Of a DNA stretch of 64,000 bases, positions 1-12,911 are shown one piece after another (position 1 is the stretch's first letter; every line of letters begins with the position of its first letter). The DNA lies in contig OY726557.1 of the NCBI GenBank assembly GCA_963383645.1, positions 151,574,360 to 151,638,359 on the forward strand. Direction: 5' to 3'. Position numbers and translations under genes: made by a program. The notes under the pieces were generated by a model, which saw only the letters and a program-made list of their open reading frames with translations, searched no databases and was not told the DNA's origin. This stretch comes from Muscardinus avellanarius (Eukaryota > Chordata > Mammalia > Rodentia > Gliridae).

Positions 1-151
1 GGACAGCCTCACCTACTTAGTGAGGGAGGCCCTCTGCAACTCAGCGAGACCTGGTTTCAAAATAAAGAATAAAAAAATTGGGCAGGGGGTGTAGCTCGGA
101 GGTCAAATGCCTCTGGGTTCCATCCCCAGATCCACAAAAAAAAAAAAAAAA
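1..151 (+). mobile_element. B1-dID type SINE, left end cut by window
   Basis: Internal part of the left monomer through the right monomer (GGGCAGGGGGTGTAGCTCGG) and poly(A). Confidence 0.8.
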
Positions 152-489
152 GATGGGAACAATTGCTAAGTATATAGTACTGTTAGATTTTTCTAAGTAA
201 AATCCCTGTGGTAATAGGTACAGACTATTTACAACAGTTTGAATATATTTCTGTCTTTAAAAACATGTAAAAAATCCTTACATTTCCAACGTTTCTTATA
301 TGAAGACCCCTGAGAAAACTACCTACTTTGATTAAGTGCCAGGAAAATAGTGGTTTCTGCTGATGAGTACACGTATCCTCTCTTTTATCAGAGAATGAGG
401 ATTTTAATATGGTTTAATGTACAAGATATATGTGAAATTCTGAGTTTATAAGTATATTCCATGACAGAGTCTCATATATTATATTTATT

Positions 490-960
490 TAATAACTATT
501 TATTGTATGGCTTTAGTAGAAAAAGCATGGAACTTGAAGCCATAGAAATCTGGATTAAAATACAATTCTGCTATTTACTAGGACGTGACCTTGGATAATT
601 ATATATTTTTTCTTTGCAAAATGAGGTTTAAAAAGGTACCTATTTCAGCCAGGCATGGTGGCACATGCTTGTGATCCCAGCATTTGGGAGGCTGAGACTG
701 GAGGATCGTGGTTTGTGGACAGTCTCAGCTACTTAGTGAGGCCCTCTGCAACTCAGTGAGACCCTGTTTCAAAAGAAAAGAACAAAAAATTGGGCAGGGG
801 GTGTAGCTCGGAGGTCAAATGCCTCTGGGTTCCATCCCCAGACACATACAAAAGAGGTACCTATTTCTCAGAGTTATTGTAAGATTTAACTGAGATAATG
901 TATGCAAAGCACTTGGTTGTATGACTGGTGCAACTCAAGAAAATGTTACTACTATTGCTT
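490..960 (+). mobile_element. Ancient MIR SINE split by a younger SINE
   Basis: Flanking halves read like the MIR consensus (TGCTATTTACTAGGACGTGACCTTGG, shortened here, and TCTCAGAGTTATTGTAAG with ATGTATGCAAAGCACTTGG), with the SINE at 648-853 between them. Boundaries are approximate. Confidence 0.55.
648..853 (+). mobile_element. B1-dID type SINE inserted in MIR
   Basis: GCCAGGCATGGTGGCACATG to the right monomer and short tail. Target duplication AGGTACCTATTTC on both sides. Confidence 0.88.
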
Positions 961-1089
961 TATTTAAGACTATCTCATCTGTATGATGCTTTCATTATTT
1001 GGAAGTTATAAAGCTATGTTATAAAATGATTGGATAAAAAGAGAAGTTTTTTTAGTGAAAGAAATGCCTTTTTAGAATCTATATTTTCA

Positions 1090-1356
1090 GCTAGGTGTGG
1101 TGGCAGATGCTTGTAATCCCAGTGCTTGGGAGGCTGAGACATGATGATCACAGGTTGTGGCCAGCCTCAGCTACATAGTGAGGCCTTCTGCAACTTATTG
1201 AGACCTTGTTTCAAAATAAAGAATAAGAAAAATAGAGCTAGGGGTGTAGTTTGGAGGTAAAATGCCCCTGGGTTTAATCCTTAGTACAGTAAAAACAACA
1301 AAACAAAACAAAAAACCAAAAAAAAAAAACCCAACCAACCAAGCAAACAAAAAACC
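1090..1356 (+). mobile_element. B1-dID type SINE with long A/C-rich tail
   Basis: Both monomers are present; the tail has AACCAACC units. Target duplication CTATATTTTCA (1079-1089 and 1357-1367). Confidence 0.85.
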
Positions 1357-2281
1357 CTATATTTTCATAGATAAGCCCTGAAGACTTTTATATCACAGTC
1401 TTTGCATTTAACTTTCCATCTACTAATGTGGTTTGTGTCTACCTAATTCAGGAAAAGCCTGACTGCCTATTAAGTATTAGATATTGCTTGAACTTGGGGA
1501 TATTGTGATGAATTACAGAAAAATTATCATTAAAGGCTCATGGCCTAATTGAAGAAGACTCTATTAAAATTTAAACTAGCCCTTTAGACACTAATAATTA
1601 CTTATATCTTTAAAAATATCAATAATTATCTATACCTTTGTTCTCAGTAGGCGAATTTTTCCTACTGGAAAAAAATATTTTATGGGATTTTAGTGTATTC
1701 CTTCAGGGAAGAATGACTTTTTGAGGAGCCAATCAGCTGCTAAGGGCAAGTGTTCTATAGAGAATTAATTTTCTAAAAAGTATAAGGCAATGGTACCATT
1801 TTTCCCTTACATGAAAGCCAATATATATAACAAGCAAAGCAGAGCTGCCACACTTTTGCAATGTGCTTGACAGAAAATCTGACTACAATTGTAATGGAAG
1901 AATAATACTGGGACAGGAATCAGATCCTGTTCATTATCCTTCTTTTTAAAAATTAATAAGAAAAACCACAGAAATGCTGGCAAAAGTTTTAAATTTTAGT
2001 TAGGTTGGGTAACTTTTGAAATTTATTTTTAATTTTTATTGGTGCATCGTAGTCATATGTCTTAATAGAGTACAAGATTGGTGGAGGCTGGGTACCTCTC
2101 TTAAAAGCTTCAGCTACTAGATCAAGTTACAATATAAAGGGAGGTAAGTTATTTCTATCAGGCTAAATTAGAATTTAATATTGTTAACTATACAGTATAT
2201 ATTACCATACTTCAATAAAATTTTACAGGAATTAAAAAAGTTACATACTTTATCTATAAAAAGATACAGGTTTATTCTTAC
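1357..2281. other. CEP126 intron 6 sequence
   Basis: AT-rich, no gene recognised. A short antisense L1 3' end fragment lies at about 2030-2085 (TTTTTATTGGTGCATCG type). The exon 6 donor is at 2281-2280. Confidence 0.6.
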
Positions 2282-4403
2282 CGGTGGCCTTCTCATTTTG
2301 GCGTAGAGTATTATTCTTTCTTTTCCATAATGGAACTGATCCTTCTTCATTAGTTCTAAGAGTCGCAGACTGATAGCTTTCTTCCCGAACAGGACTTCTT
2401 TGGGTACAATATAATGTCCCATCTTGTTGGACAATCACTTGAGTACTGTTCGAATGATTTGTTTTTGCTAAAGTTTGGCATTCAGAAGAATAGTAAGATG
2501 GTAGAGATGGCATCACAGTGACTAGGTCAGAACAAGAATCTGAGAGTGGAGGGTTACTTTCTTGATTCCACTGATTCAAACTGTGTTCTGTTGGAAGCAC
2601 ATATTTTGAATTAAAACAGTTATATGTAATCATGTTTTGAGAATTTTCAGGCATTATTGACAGACATTGAGACACCTGAATATTCTTACCACTTCTAATA
2701 TTTGATGTAGGTTTTGGAGGAGGATGAGGTATCATTAGTCTGCCCTGAGTGTGTATAAATGTGTTGGCTTTACTTGCACTCTGTGGCTGGATGACAGTGC
2801 CTTTTCTATTTGTATAGATAAAGCCTGATTGGACTTTTGTAGATCCTGTTCTTCTAATTAGTTTCGCTCCACTTCTGTGCGGACTGCCTTTCTGAGTTTT
2901 AGAATCACCAGCATTTGTAGGAATTTTATTTTCCTCCTTTTTGGAGGCTGGCCAGGCTTGCTTCATAAAGTTGTAACCTGAAGGTATAAAATAGTTCAAA
3001 GGCACATGGTCTGTTGCAGATTGTTCCAAAACAGCAATATTTTCAGAAACAGACTCATCCTTAGACTTCTTTCTTTCAGCAGAACAAGCAGGCACACTAG
3101 TTTTGTTGTTGTCTGCACTTTTCAACTGGAGTTGCTGAGCCCACTGTGGAGTCATTCCTGTTCTCTTCAGTGAGTGACCGCCTTCAGCATTGTTTCCTAT
3201 GTCACCGGCTTCATCAAACCACCTCAGTTTTTTAGTAGTCTTTGGGATTTCTGCACTTTTTTCTTTTGTTAATTCGATACTATCTCTGATGGCTGCTGCT
3301 TTTTGATTTCTGAACTTAAAGCCTTGATTTATTAGTGCCTTAAGGTAATCATGTTCATATTTAGATTCTTTCTTTAAAATACTTTTAAGAAAACTCACAC
3401 TGTTTCGCTCATGAATATTATATTTCATTTTCTTGTGCTCATCAGTTAAGTCGTAATTGGAAATTACATTAGACAATGATGTTTCAGCTATTTTTTGTTT
3501 TTTATCTTTTGAATCAGGGTTCTGAGGTATATGTGTGGCTTGAAAATTGCCTGAAAATAAAGGCAATTCTTCTTTGTTACAATTAAGGTATTTCATCTTT
3601 TCATCTTTAACATCTTTCAGTTCATCAAACTTATCAGAACACTGTACTGGGTTAACTGCTGTTATGTGTATATTGTTTTTTGCTAAAGGCCCAGCTGATT
3701 GTGTATTAGATGGCAAGACAAAATGTGTTCCTATTGGTAAAAATGAAGTAGGAACTGAAGTAGTTCTATTTTTTTGCATTAATTCAGAATATTTCTCTTG
3801 ATCAGAAAATGTAGCCACTTCATGTGTTAGAGAATTGGGAGTGGTCCAAGCTTTGCTGAATTTAAACGTTGGGCTCTCAGTAACTGGTGGCCTCTCCCTT
3901 TTAAGTGTGCCAGAAGTGGAATCATTCACCCTAAAAGATCTAGTTTCAGAGGTTTTTTCACTTTTTTTATCTAGTGTAACTATGGATGGACTACATACAA
4001 AGGATACTGAATTATTAGAAGGACTTGTGGATCTTTGCACAGTTCTACTCAAAGTAGATGTATTTTGTTCTTTATTAAGACATTCCCACGAAGGTAGAAT
4101 ACTAGATTTACTAAAAATATCTGAGAAAGGTGTGATAGGCTGAGTATTTTGAGCATCTAAATTCGTAAGCCAATTATTTATATGCTGAGTTTTAGAGAAT
4201 GACAGTTTATCTTCATCACAGTAGTTTAGATTAGTTGACTGCAGGCTTGCTGATTTGAGGGAAATAGAATTCTGCTGGACTGACGAAGAAGGCTCCTTTA
4301 TATTAAGTGTTAAGTATATTTCTTCGTGCTCTCCAGCCTCAAGACTGTCTATACTTGAAAGAGTTTCAGAATTGGTTATATGATTAACTTCATCACGAAA
4401 TTT
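2282..4403 (-). CDS. CEP126: CEP126 coding exon 6, the large central exon
   Basis: Residues 233-939 plus one base of codon 940 (2122 nt, 707 codons without a stop). This is the single large exon typical of CEP126 and encodes most of the protein: polar, Ser/Asn/Lys-rich and probably disordered, with islands that match human, such as KYNIHERNSVSFLKSILKKE and a KAAAIRDSIELTKEK segment. The acceptor is TTTTTTTTTCCAG at 4404 and the donor is ACCG|GTAAGA at 2281. Reading past the donor gives only nine more codons before a stop. The exon begins 117 codons before the first alternative start codon, so a simple ORF call would miss its N-terminal third of a kilobase. The remaining C-terminal exons are off the left edge. 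Confidence 0.97.
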
Positions 4404-4639
4404 CTGGAAAAAAAAAGAACGTTGTTTTATGCATTAGAAAAATTAAAAGTTGGACTTCCAGGAAGATGGCAACCGAGGGAAGCAGCACATACCAGTCCTG
4501 CTGACACCTGATCTCCATTGCCTTAAAAACAACATTCTATAAAAGCCAAAAAATACCATAAGTAGAAAAATAACATGATAATTACAAGGTGGCAGGAAAA
4601 AAGGCTAGAAGACTGATCAGAGAGCAGGAAAAAACCCTC

Positions 4640-5060
4640 CCACCTTGCAGCTGTGGGCATCTCAGTGGCACCATCTTGCCTTAGTGCACCTGACTCCAGA
4701 GATGAACAGGAAAACAACCAAGGACTTGAAGGAAGTGGTTGCGGATCACTGGTATTGTAACCATCAGTTCCTCTTGCACAAACACTGGCTACAGCTTTCA
4801 GCAGTGGAGGCTTAGCTCACCATAAACTCCAGAGATCCAGAGCAGTGCTCAGCAGCACCAGAAAAGAAACCTGCCCACCTCATGGCCATGAGCACTACAG
4901 TTGCACCATTTTGCCTCACTGCACCAGACTCCAGAGATGAACAGGAAAACAACCAAAGATTTGAGGTAATCAATGGCAGACCATTGGAATTGTAAGCCAT
5001 CAGTTCCACTTGTGCAAACACTGGCTACAAATTGCAGTAGTGGCAGCCAAGCTCACCATG
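4640..5060 (+). repeat. Tandem 235-bp monomers in the L1 5' UTR
   Basis: The segment from CATCTCAGTGGCACCAT-like sequence through the CACTGGCTACA block occurs twice, offset by 235 bp (for example GATGAACAGG at 4701 and 4936). A second, shorter duplication (ATGGAGGG...ACCTA...ATTAACACTAG) occurs near 5221 and 5404. Tandem promoter units are common in rodent L1 5' UTRs. Confidence 0.75.
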
Positions 5061-5610
5061 CCCTCCAGAGATCCAGAGCTCAGCAACACCGTAAGTGAAG
5101 CTGCTGATAAACTCCCTGGGTCTGAGATTTTGTGGTTCAACTTGGCAAAAGCAGGGCTGTAGTCTGTTGTTGGACATAGCAGAGGCTCAGACAGACTCAG
5201 GCTCTGCATCAGTGGAAAGTATGGAGGGAGACCTATGGTTAACACTAGATCCAACTTGTAGGATCTCCAGGATTGCCACGAACTACCCAATTGTGGCGAA
5301 TGGGGAGAAGTCAGACAAGCCCAGCCCTAGCTGTGGACAACAGAGACTCTTACACTGAGTTTGGTCTCAGAAGCATCAGCTACCAATGGAGGCAAGGAAA
5401 GCATGGAGGGTGACCTACGATTAACACTAGATCCAGCCCCATTGATACTGGCCATCTGCATAGACTGAAAGTCTCAGAGAACTAGGCTTGCTGCAGGAAA
5501 GGTGCTGATGGCACTTGGTGTCTGTAGAGAGAGACTGCAGAGGCCCAGTCTACTGAGTATTTATATATTTATAGAGTTGCACTAATTTGTTGTTGGTGTT
5601 GTTTCATTTG

Positions 5611-5619
5611 TGTGTGTGT

Positions 5620-5652
<33 letters not shown>
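5611..5652 (+). repeat. (TG)n microsatellite in L1 5' UTR
   Basis: Run of TG dinucleotides with one TA interruption, followed by a pyrimidine-rich stretch to about 5770. Confidence 0.85.
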
Positions 5653-5655
<3 letters not shown>

Positions 5656-6358
5656 CTATGCCTGTTTGTTTGCTCTATTCCAAATCCCTCTCCCAAGCTT
5701 ATTCCTTTGTATATATCTACTCTCTTCTTTCCATCCCTTTTCTTGTTTTTCTCTCTTCTTTGTCTTGTATTAAATTCACTTCATATCACTATACTAAGAA
5801 CTCTACATGGGTTACTATAATACTACTACATATTTACTATGTCTAAATTCTACTCTATATTAACTTACCAAACTAATACTCTCATTCTATTTAATCCTAT
5901 CTGTGGCTTTACCCTATTCTTGCATTTATGACTTCACTTCCCTCCTCATTCAACCATCACTGCTAAATATAACACAACTTGCCCTTGGATATACCAGCTG
6001 AAACCTAGAGACTGAGAGAAATATATCAAAAGCAACAGATACAAAATTCTGAAATCATAAGGAGGAATAACAAGGAAGCAATAAGCTCCCACAACACCAC
6101 AATAACAGAACCTGACACACAGAACTGCAGAGATTTGTAGAAGGTCAAATCAGAAATGTAACTATAGAAATAATATAGGACTTCTGAAAAGAATTTAGAG
6201 AGTCTGAAAGAAATAAAGGATGCAATCATTGAAGTTAAGCCATCAATTCAAATTATAAACAATAATTTAGACCAGATGGGAAATAGAGTCTCACTATTAG
6301 AAGGTGATCACTCCAAATATGAACACATAGTATATAATGTAGAAAAAACCAATTCAAC

Positions 6359-6578
6359 CAGGTGTGGTGGCTCACACTTGTAATCCCAGCATTTGGAAGA
6401 CTGACACAGGAGTATCATGGTTGGAGGACAGCCTCAGTTACTACTTAGTGAGGCCTTTTGCAACTCAGTGAGACCCTGTTTAAAAATAAAGAATAAAAAA
6501 TAGGGCTGGGATATAGCTCAGAGGTGGAATACCCCTGGGTTCCATGCCCAGTATTGCAAAAAAATAAAAAATAAAAAA
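6359..6578 (+). mobile_element. B1-dID type SINE nested in L1 ORF1
   Basis: Dimeric SINE with left half GGTGTGGTGGCTCACAC and right half GGGCTGGGATATAGCTC. It is flanked by near-identical repeats GAAAAAACCAATTC and GAAAAAACAATTC, so it post-dates the L1. Confidence 0.85.
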
Positions 6579-7620
6579 GAAAAAACAATTCGACAGCATG
6601 AATTGGATATTGAAGAAATATGGGCCCATTTTAAAAGAGCTAACCTAAGAATAATTGGCATAGAAGGTGAAACCAAAGGGATCAACAATGTTTTCCAAGA
6701 AGTAATATCAGAAAATTTTCAAAACATAGAACAAGTGGTCAATACACAGGTACAGGAAACTTATAGAACTGCCTTTAAACAAGATCAGAGAAAAGGTTCC
6801 CCATGCCACATAATAGTCAAAATGACCAATGTAGGAGCCAAAAAGAGAATCTTAAAGGCAACAAAAACAAAAGACCAAGTGACATTCAAAGGCAAATCAA
6901 TTAGAATCACTCCAGACTTTTCAAACCAAGTCATGAAAGCCAGAAGGGCTTGGAGTAGCACATTACAAACTCTGAAAGAAAACAACTTGCAGCCAAAATT
7001 TCCTACCCAGCAAAACTATCTCTCAAATTAGACGGGGAAATAAAAATCTTCCATGACAAACAGAAGCTGAAGGAATTTATGTCTTCCAAACTAGCACCAG
7101 AGAAAATACTCAAAATGCAAAGAAGAAATAATACACCCAGAACCAGAAAAACAAGAATTTTCATCCAGCAAACAATTAAGCAAAGAAGAACAAACACTAC
7201 CTCAAACAGAAGTTTAATCTCAATATGTTAGGAATTAAAAACCATCTCTTCATAATCACACTGAACATATATGGCCTCATGTAAAGGTGGTAAAATGTAT
7301 TAAAAACCAGTATCCATCTATCTTCTGCCTGCAAGAAAACACACCTTACAAATGAAGATAGTCACACACTTAAGGAAAAGGGCTGGAGCTAGGTAATCCA
7401 TGCCAATGGAACTCAAAGACAAGCAGGAGAGCAACTATGATATCAGACAAGTTAGACTTCAAGCCCAAGCTTATTAGAAGCGACAAAGAAGGTTATTTTT
7501 TACTGGTAAAAGGAACAATCCAGCAAGAGAAAATGATAGTCAACATTTATGCCCCAAACAGATATAGCTACTTTCATGAAACAAACTCTTTGCGACATTA
7601 AGTCACACCTAAGTCCCAAT

Positions 7621-7735
7621 ACAATAATACTATAATAATAATATAATTATGTTATACATACATATAATTATATTGTATATAATTATATATAATTGTATTA
7701 TATAATACAATTATAATAATACAATAATACACCCC
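7621..7735. repeat. AT-rich palindromic microsatellite in L1
   Basis: About 115 bp composed almost only of A and T (ATAATA and TATAATTATA motifs), able to form hairpins. It interrupts the ORF2 endonuclease region. Confidence 0.75.
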
Positions 7736-9940
7736 TCTCACACCGTTAGGCCGATCTTCTAAACAAAGGTCAGTAAAGATGCCTCAGACCTAGAGAACAC
7801 CATGAACCAAATGGACCTATTAAATACATATAGAATATTCTACTCAACTACAGTAGAGTTCACATTTTTCTCAGCTGCTCATGGAACCTTCTCCAAAATA
7901 GATCACATCCTGGACCACAAAGTGAGCAACTAGCAAATTCAAAAATGTTACATACTTCCCTGTGTCTTTTCAGACCTTAATGGAATGAATCTAGAAATCA
8001 ACTCTATAAGAAGATACAGAGAAACCACATAAGCATGTGAAGACTGAAAACCACACTGCTGAATGAAGAATGGGTCATAGAAGAAATAAGGGGTGAAATC
8101 AAGAAATTTCTAGAAACTAATGAAAAATAGAGATACAACATATCAAAACCTCTGGTATACTTTGAAAGCAATATTAAGAAGAAAAATCAAAATATGGAGT
8201 GCCCACATAAGAAGAACAGAAAATCACCAGATAAATAACCTAATGACAAACCTCAAAGCCCTTGAAAAACAGAAACAGTCTAACCCCAAAGACAGTAGAA
8301 GATAGGTAATTATTCAGAGCAGAAACCAATGAAGTAGAGAATAAAAAAATACAGAAAATCAACAAAACCAAAAGCTGGTTTCTTGAAAAAAATTAACAAC
8401 ATATATAACCACTAGCCATCTTAACTGAATCAACCCAAATTATGAAGATAAGAGATGAAAAAGGAGATAATACCACTGAGAGTGGAGAAATCCAGAGGAT
8501 TATCAGAAAATACTTTGAAAAACTATACTCCAAAAAAAAAAAGGAAAATCTGGAAGAAATTGACAACTTTCTAGATAAGTACAACCTTCCTTAACTGAGT
8601 CACAAAGATATAGAAAAGTTAAACCAACCAATGGCAATCAAAGAGTTTGAAATAGCAATAAAGAGCCTGCCATCAAAGAAAAGCCCAGGACCAGATGGTT
8701 TCCCAAGTGAATTTTCTAAAACCTTTATAGAAGAGCTAATCTCGATTATCCTCAATTTATTTCGTGAAATAGAAACAGTACTCTTCCAATACATTCTATG
8801 AAGCCAACATCACATTAATACCAAAACCAAATAAAGACAGTTCAAGGAAGAAAAACTACAGGCTTATAACATTGATGAACTTGGAGGCAAAACTGCTAAA
8901 GAAAATACTAGCAACACGCATTCAAAACCACATCAAGAAAATCATTCACTGTGACCAAGTAGGGTTCATCCCAGGGATGCAAGGCTGGTTCAACATACAA
9001 AAATCAATCCATGTAATTCATCACATAAACAGAACCAAAGACAAGAATCACATGATCATTTCAAGAGATGCTGAAAAAGAATTTGACAAAATCCAACATC
9101 CATTTATGCTAAAAGCACTACAGAGAATCAGAATAGAAGGAACATACCTCAACATCATAATGGTAATTTACAATAAACCCACAGCCCATATCATATTAAA
9201 TGGGGAAAAACTGTGAAAATTCTCCCTAAAAACAGGAATAAGACAAGGATGTCCATTATCACCACTTCTTTTCAATATAGTATTTTAGACTCTAGCCAAA
9301 GCAATAAGGCAAGGAAAGGAAATCAAAGGCATACAAATAGGAAAAGAAGAATTCATACTTTCACTATTTGCAGATAACATGATACTATACTTAGAAGACC
9401 CAACAAACTCAACCAAGAGGCTTGTAGAACTGATCAACAAATTCAGTATGGTGTCTGGATACAAAATCAATCTGAAATATTAGAACCTTTTCTGTATACC
9501 AAACATGAATCCACTGAGAAAGAAATCTAGAAAACACTTCCACTCAGGATATCCCACAAAATAAAGAAAAACAACAAAATACTTTATATAAACTTAACCA
9601 AGGAGGTAAAAGATCTCTATAAAAATTATAAAACATTGAAAAAAGAAATCTAAGAACACCTTAGAAAATGGAAAGATCTTTCATGTTCATGAATAGGCAG
9701 AATAAATATAATCAAAATGGCTATACTTCCAAAAGAGATCTACAGATTCATCGCAATACATATTAAATTATCAAGGTCATTCCTCACAGACATAGAAAAT
9801 AACCAGTCCTTAAATTCATTTGGAACAACAAAAAACCCAGAATAGCCAAAGTAGTTCTCAGCAACAAAAACCATGCAGGAGGAATCAAAATACCTGACTT
9901 TATACTATAGTACAAAGCCATAGTAATTAAAAACAGCACG

Positions 9941-10244
9941 GGCTGGGCATAGTTGCTCATGCTTATAATCCCAGGATTTGGTATGCTGAGACAGGAGGAT
10001 AGTGATTCACAGACAGTCTCAGCAACTTAGTGAGCCCCTTTGCAACTCAGTGAGATCATGTTTCAAAATAAAGAATAAAAAATAGGCCTGGGAGTATAGC
10101 TCTGAAGTAGAATGCCCTTGGCTTCCATCCCCAGTACTGCAAGAAATAGAAAGGAAGGAAGGAAGAAAGAAAAAAGGAAAAAAGAAAGAAAGGAATAAAG
10201 AAAGAAAGAAAACACACACAGAAACACACACAGACACACATACA
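9941..10244 (+). mobile_element. B1-dID type SINE nested in L1 ORF2, with expanded tail
   Basis: It interrupts the L1 sequence between AAAAACAGCACG and AAAACCAGCATAG (target duplication). The A-tail from 10140 has become GGAA/GAAA repeats followed by CA repeats. Confidence 0.85.
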
Positions 10245-11699
10245 CAAAACCAGCATAGTACTGGCACAAAAACAGATACATAGACCAGTGGAGCAGAATA
10301 GAAGACTCAGAAACAAATCCACACACTTATAGCCAATTGATTTTTGACAAAGGGCCTAAAAACATATATTGGAAAAAAGATAGCCTGTTCAACAAATGGT
10401 GTTGACAAAATTGGCTAACCATATGCAGAAAAAATGGAAATAAACCCCATTTTCTCACCTTGCATAAGAGTCAATTCAAGATGGATCAAAGACTTGGAAA
10501 TTAGACCAGAGACCTTGAGGCTCCTTGAAGAGGGCATAGATCCAACACTGCAACACATAGGCAAAGGTAAACACTTTCTCAACAAGAAAGACCCCAAAGG
10601 CACAAAAAACTAAAAGGTGAATCAATATGTGGGATTGCATGAAACTGAAGAGCTTCTGTACAGCGAAGGAAACTATGAAGAACCTCAACCGAGAGCCAAC
10701 AGAATTAGAGATCTTTGCCACCTACTCCTTTGATAGAGGAGTAATATCTAGACCATACAGAGAACTCAAACTCAGCATTAAGAAAACAAATAACCCAATA
10801 AAAAATGAGCAGGGGAACTAAATAGACACTTCATGAAGAAATTCAAATGGCCAATAAATGCATGAAAAAATGCTCAACATCATTAGCAAACATTGAGATG
10901 TAAATCAAAATTACTCTGAGATTTCACCTAACTCCAACTAGAGTGGCAATAATTCAAAAAACAAATAATAAATGCTGGCAAGGATGTGGAGAGGTAGGAA
11001 CTCTACTAAATTGTTGGTGGGACTACAAATTAGTGCAACCAGTTTGGAAAACTGTATGGAGGATCCTCAAAAGAATGGGAACAAAGTTACCATATGATCC
11101 AGCAATATCTACCCCCCAAAATGGAAACTAAACTACCAAACTAATGCATGTATATCTATGTTCATAGCTGCACAATTCACCATAGCCAAACTATGGAACC
11201 AGCCAAGATGTCCATCAACAGATGAATGGATTACAAAACTATGGGATGTGTACACTATGGAATTTTACTCATTCATAAAGAAAAACACAATTACATCATT
11301 TACAGGGAAATGGAAGGAACTGGAGAACATTATGTTAAGTGAGATTAGTCAGTCATAAAAAATAAGAAATCGAATGCTCTCCCTATTATGTGGAAGCTAT
11401 GGAGAAAATGGGTCATAGGAGGAACTCTAGATGAAGAAGGAGATACTTTAGATGAGCAAATAAGGTGATCTAACTGAGGGGATGGGCGGGGGTAAGAGGG
11501 AAATTCTCTAATGTTCATGATGTACATTAATAAACATCAAAATCAATCACTAAGCCAAACATGAGAAGGAGGGAGGGAAAGGGAATAGGCTAAGGGCTAA
11601 TTTGGTGATGTATGCATATATACCTCCACCATCTTGTACTTAATTAAGATGTATGACTACAATGCACCAATTAAAAAAGAAAAAAGAAAAATTAAAAGT

Positions 11700-12689
11700 C
11701 AGTATTAATGACTTGCACCATTGTTACCGGGTCCAGTTTTCTTTGGCATGTAATATCAGTGGTATGACTATAAATATTACAGGTATATAAATAATCTATA
11801 CCCCTGAAGCAGTTCTCAGGGTAAAAATAGAGATACAACAAAGACTTATAATAAATATGCTTGCTTTAATTTCAACTTTTAAAGTAACTACCACTATTCT
11901 AGCCACAATTATAGTTTAGAAAATAATTTTCTAATTTCTATTCCCTTTAGATGATGGAATTTCTTGAAGGTTTAATTAGAGTAAGTGAAGTTCTGAAAAC
12001 CAGTTATTTACAAATTGTATCTTTTTCTGAAATATTCACTAGATTTGGATAAGGTCGTAAAAGCTCTGCATCCCTAATGTAAACTTCTTATTGGTAGGAA
12101 TACATGTTTTTAATAAAAATTAATCTTGTGGCTTATAAGAAGATTTTCAACTCTGGTTATAGCTTAGAGCTACATAAGAGATCCTTCAAAAAAAATCTAT
12201 GCCTGAGTCCTAGTGATTTAATATTATTATTATTTTTAAAAAATTCCTCGGGTAGTTATAATATGGATTTAGGATTGAGAACTACTTTAAAAAATTACTG
12301 TTTTAGAATTAGCTGAATAACAATTTTTCATAAATTCCAGGCATTCTCATTACTATTTTACTAAAAATTCCATGAAATGCATCAATCTTTAGTAAATTTT
12401 TATTGTTACTTAACAGTATGGTAAATGTTTGAAATATTTCTGATTTCTCACATACATCTAGAATATATTACTCTGTATTAGATATATAAATTTTATACAG
12501 ATGCTAACTTATAAATCTAGTAAAAAGTTTCATGAACTCAAAGAAAGAAAATTAGCATCTCTTAAGAGCACAAATTTTAGAATATTCAAATATTCTGCTA
12601 TGAAACAAAGATACATTCATTCTTTTACTAGGCCAGAAAGTAAACAAAGAAATCAAAGACATAAGTTATAGAATTAAAGTTATTTTATT
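11700..12689. other. CEP126 intron 5 sequence without recognisable genes
   Basis: AT-rich unique-looking sequence; only short frames. Ends in the target duplication AGTTATTTTAT of the next SINE. Confidence 0.6.
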
Positions 12690-12911
12690 TTATTTATTTA
12701 TTTATTTATTTATTTTTAATTTTTTTGGTGGTACTGGGGTTCCTGAAAGCCCTTCTACCTCCGGGCTACACTCCCAGACCTATTTTTACATTTTTATTTG
12801 GAAACAGGGTCTCCTAAGCCAGCGCACGCAGCTGGCTTCGAACCTGCGCGATCCTCCTGTCTCTGCCTCCCAAGTGCGGGGATTACAAGCGTGCGCCACC
12901 ACGCCTGGCTT
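12690..12911 (-). mobile_element. B1-dID type SINE, young subfamily
   Basis: Antisense copy with (TTTA)n tail (12690-12716), then TGGTACTGGGGTTCCTG, ending CGCGCCACC-type left-monomer start. Target duplication AGTTATTTTAT. Confidence 0.87.

Larger units (their letters stand above)
4451..11684 (+). mobile_element. Full-length, inactive L1 retrotransposon with 15-bp target-site duplication
   Basis: Flanked by perfect copies of AGAAAAATTAAAAGT (4436-4450 and 11685-11699). Layout: 5' UTR 4451 to about 6050 starting with an AAGATGGC-type motif and containing two copies of a 235-bp unit (4701 and 4936 registers); ORF1 remnants about 6050-7031 (coiled coil, then RRM and C-terminal domain, residues like HIIVKMTNVGAKKRILKA and RITPDFS); ORF2 endonuclease about 7230-8000; reverse transcriptase about 8600-9480; C-terminal region to about 11358; 3' UTR and A-rich tail to 11684. 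Both ORFs carry many stops and frameshifts, and the RT catalytic motif reads FADN instead of FADD. Two SINEs are nested in it. It is antisense to CEP126. Confidence 0.9.

Noticed and set aside
1..2281. C-terminal CEP126 exons
   Set aside because: Looked for minus-strand sequence coding for the conserved C-terminal part with an acceptor; none seen, so they must lie beyond the left edge.
3547..4143. Two plus-strand open frames of 84 and 102 codons
   Set aside because: They are antisense shadows of CEP126 exon 6, with no similarity of their own.
5587..5846. Cys/Val-rich frames
   Set aside because: Translations of a TG microsatellite inside the L1 5' UTR.
8872..9216. Reverse transcriptase-like frame as an independent gene
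   Set aside because: Part of the decayed L1 ORF2.
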